Assembly: GCA_028281825.1 (NCBI GenBank)
Contig: JANQJC010000100.1
Location: forward strand, 113,932-177,931
Source: Flavobacteriales bacterium
Lineage (GTDB): Bacteria; Bacteroidota; Bacteroidia; JANQJC01
Length of the DNA stretch: 64,000 nucleotides
Reading direction: 5' to 3'
Part shown: positions 63,699 through 64,000 of the stretch, piece after piece
Layout of the letters: every line of letters begins with the position of its first letter
Position numbering within the stretch: position 1 is the stretch's first letter
The notes under the pieces: generated by a model
What the model was told of the DNA's origin: nothing
The model's database searches: none
What the model saw: only the letters and a program-made list of their open reading frames with translations
Position numbers and translations under genes: made by a program

Positions 63699-63780
63699 GG
63701 GGAGATACCGAAGCGGTCAAACGGGGCAGACTGTAAATCTGTTGGCTACGCCTTCGTAGGTTCGAATCCTGCTCTCCCCA
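63699..63780 (+). tRNA. tRNA-Tyr (GUA)
   Basis: 82 nt with a long variable arm (TTGGCTACGCCTTCG region). Acceptor GGGGAGA/TCTCCCC, anticodon GTA, T-arm GGTTCGAATCC. Confidence 0.97.
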
Positions 63781-63814
63781 CTCGGTACCTATTGCAATGG
63801 AGAAATTTTAACAA

Positions 63815-63888
63815 GCGGGAGTAGCTCAGCTGGCTAGAGCATCAGCCTTCCAAGCTGAGGGGCGCGGGTTCGAATCCCGTTTCCCGCT
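63815..63888 (+). tRNA. tRNA-Gly (UCC)
   Basis: 74 nt. Acceptor GCGGGAG/TTCCCGC with one G-T pair, anticodon TCC, T-arm GGTTCGAATCC. Confidence 0.97.
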
Positions 63889-63907
63889 CTTGTTAAAACT
63901 GAGAATA

Positions 63908-63979
63908 GCCAATGTAGCTCAGAGGTAGAGCACTTCCTTGGTAAGGAAGAGGCCACGGGTTCAATTCCCGTCATTGGCT
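63908..63979 (+). tRNA. tRNA-Thr (GGU)
   Basis: 72 nt. Acceptor GCCAATG/CATTGGC, anticodon GGT, T-arm GGTTCAATTCC. In many Bacteroidota this tRNA set is followed by tuf, which would start just outside the window. Confidence 0.97.
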
Positions 63980-64000
63980 CTTTACCTAAAGGAAGCGCAG

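Noticed and set aside
1..64000. CRISPR arrays, rRNA, riboswitches and insertion sequences
   Set aside because: I saw no regularly spaced repeats, rRNA stretches, recognisable aptamers or transposase genes.

Overview
The window is chromosomal DNA of a Bacteroidota, most likely a free-living Cytophagales- or Flavobacteriia-like bacterium. The lineage rests on several signs: type IX secretion (T9SS) C-terminal sorting domains at 36717-37955 and 53397-54998, with a decayed type-B tail near 40560; a SusC/HmuR-like TonB receptor with HmuY lipoproteins; Bacteroidota-restricted families (DUF2723, DUF2851, PspC, S74 surface proteins); promoters of the form TTTG-N19-21-TAnnTTTG; and a near absence of Shine-Dalgarno sequences, with rpsU and hpf as exceptions. 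Genus cannot be fixed by reading alone. I saw no transposase, CRISPR array, prophage or rRNA.

Layout. 1-9666 is a glycosylation block: the 3' part of an RmlD-like reductase, a DUF2723/TMEM260-type GT-C enzyme, a GT2 glycosyltransferase, two TMTC-like GT-C/TPR paralogues and an SGNH hydrolase. 9691-15687 holds three tandem secreted beta-roll proteins ending in S74 intramolecular chaperones. 15929-23934 carries a small secreted protein, a GT-C-like/TPR protein, an FAD oxidoreductase, a polytopic membrane protein, a lipoprotein, an SGNH/TPR hydrolase and a sterol-desaturase-family enzyme. 23982-30112 is the most striking locus: a 1908-residue S8 protease-caspase-S8 protease-alpha/beta hydrolase fusion translationally coupled to a 134-residue lectin-like beta-sandwich protein. 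I propose it as a candidate proteolytic-cascade conflict system. 30281-30704 is a scar: an exact 75-bp copy of part of yifB fused to a decayed double-HTH regulator.

30752-38756 is an iron/heme acquisition locus on the minus strand: T9SS-exported HmuY-like protein, CbiX-like chelatase lipoprotein, NosR/NapH-like FMN/Fe-S membrane protein, small Cys protein, TonB receptor and HmuY lipoprotein. Beside it is a LuxR-type response regulator. Two near-identical 23-25 bp palindromes (Fur-box-like) sit before the HmuY-like gene and the regulator. yifB, two head-to-head gene remnants, a fold-type III PLP enzyme and a neutral ceramidase follow.

44393-49213 is a run of secreted or membrane proteins that includes a YidD domain behind a signal peptide. 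49221-53285 is a compact housekeeping/envelope operon (TIGR04282 transferase, DUF2851, PspC, K+ channel, RmlD-like). A T9SS beta-propeller gene at 53397-54998 lies between 53-bp exact duplicates of the rmlD 3' end. The right end is core genome: AGCS symporter, HhH protein, apt, acyl-CoA dehydrogenase, rpsU, xerC, hpf, then an arsR-arsI-arsC operon, a RelE/ParE toxin-antitoxin pair, a DUF1801 protein and four tRNAs (Thr, Tyr, Gly, Thr), an arrangement that in this phylum often precedes tuf.
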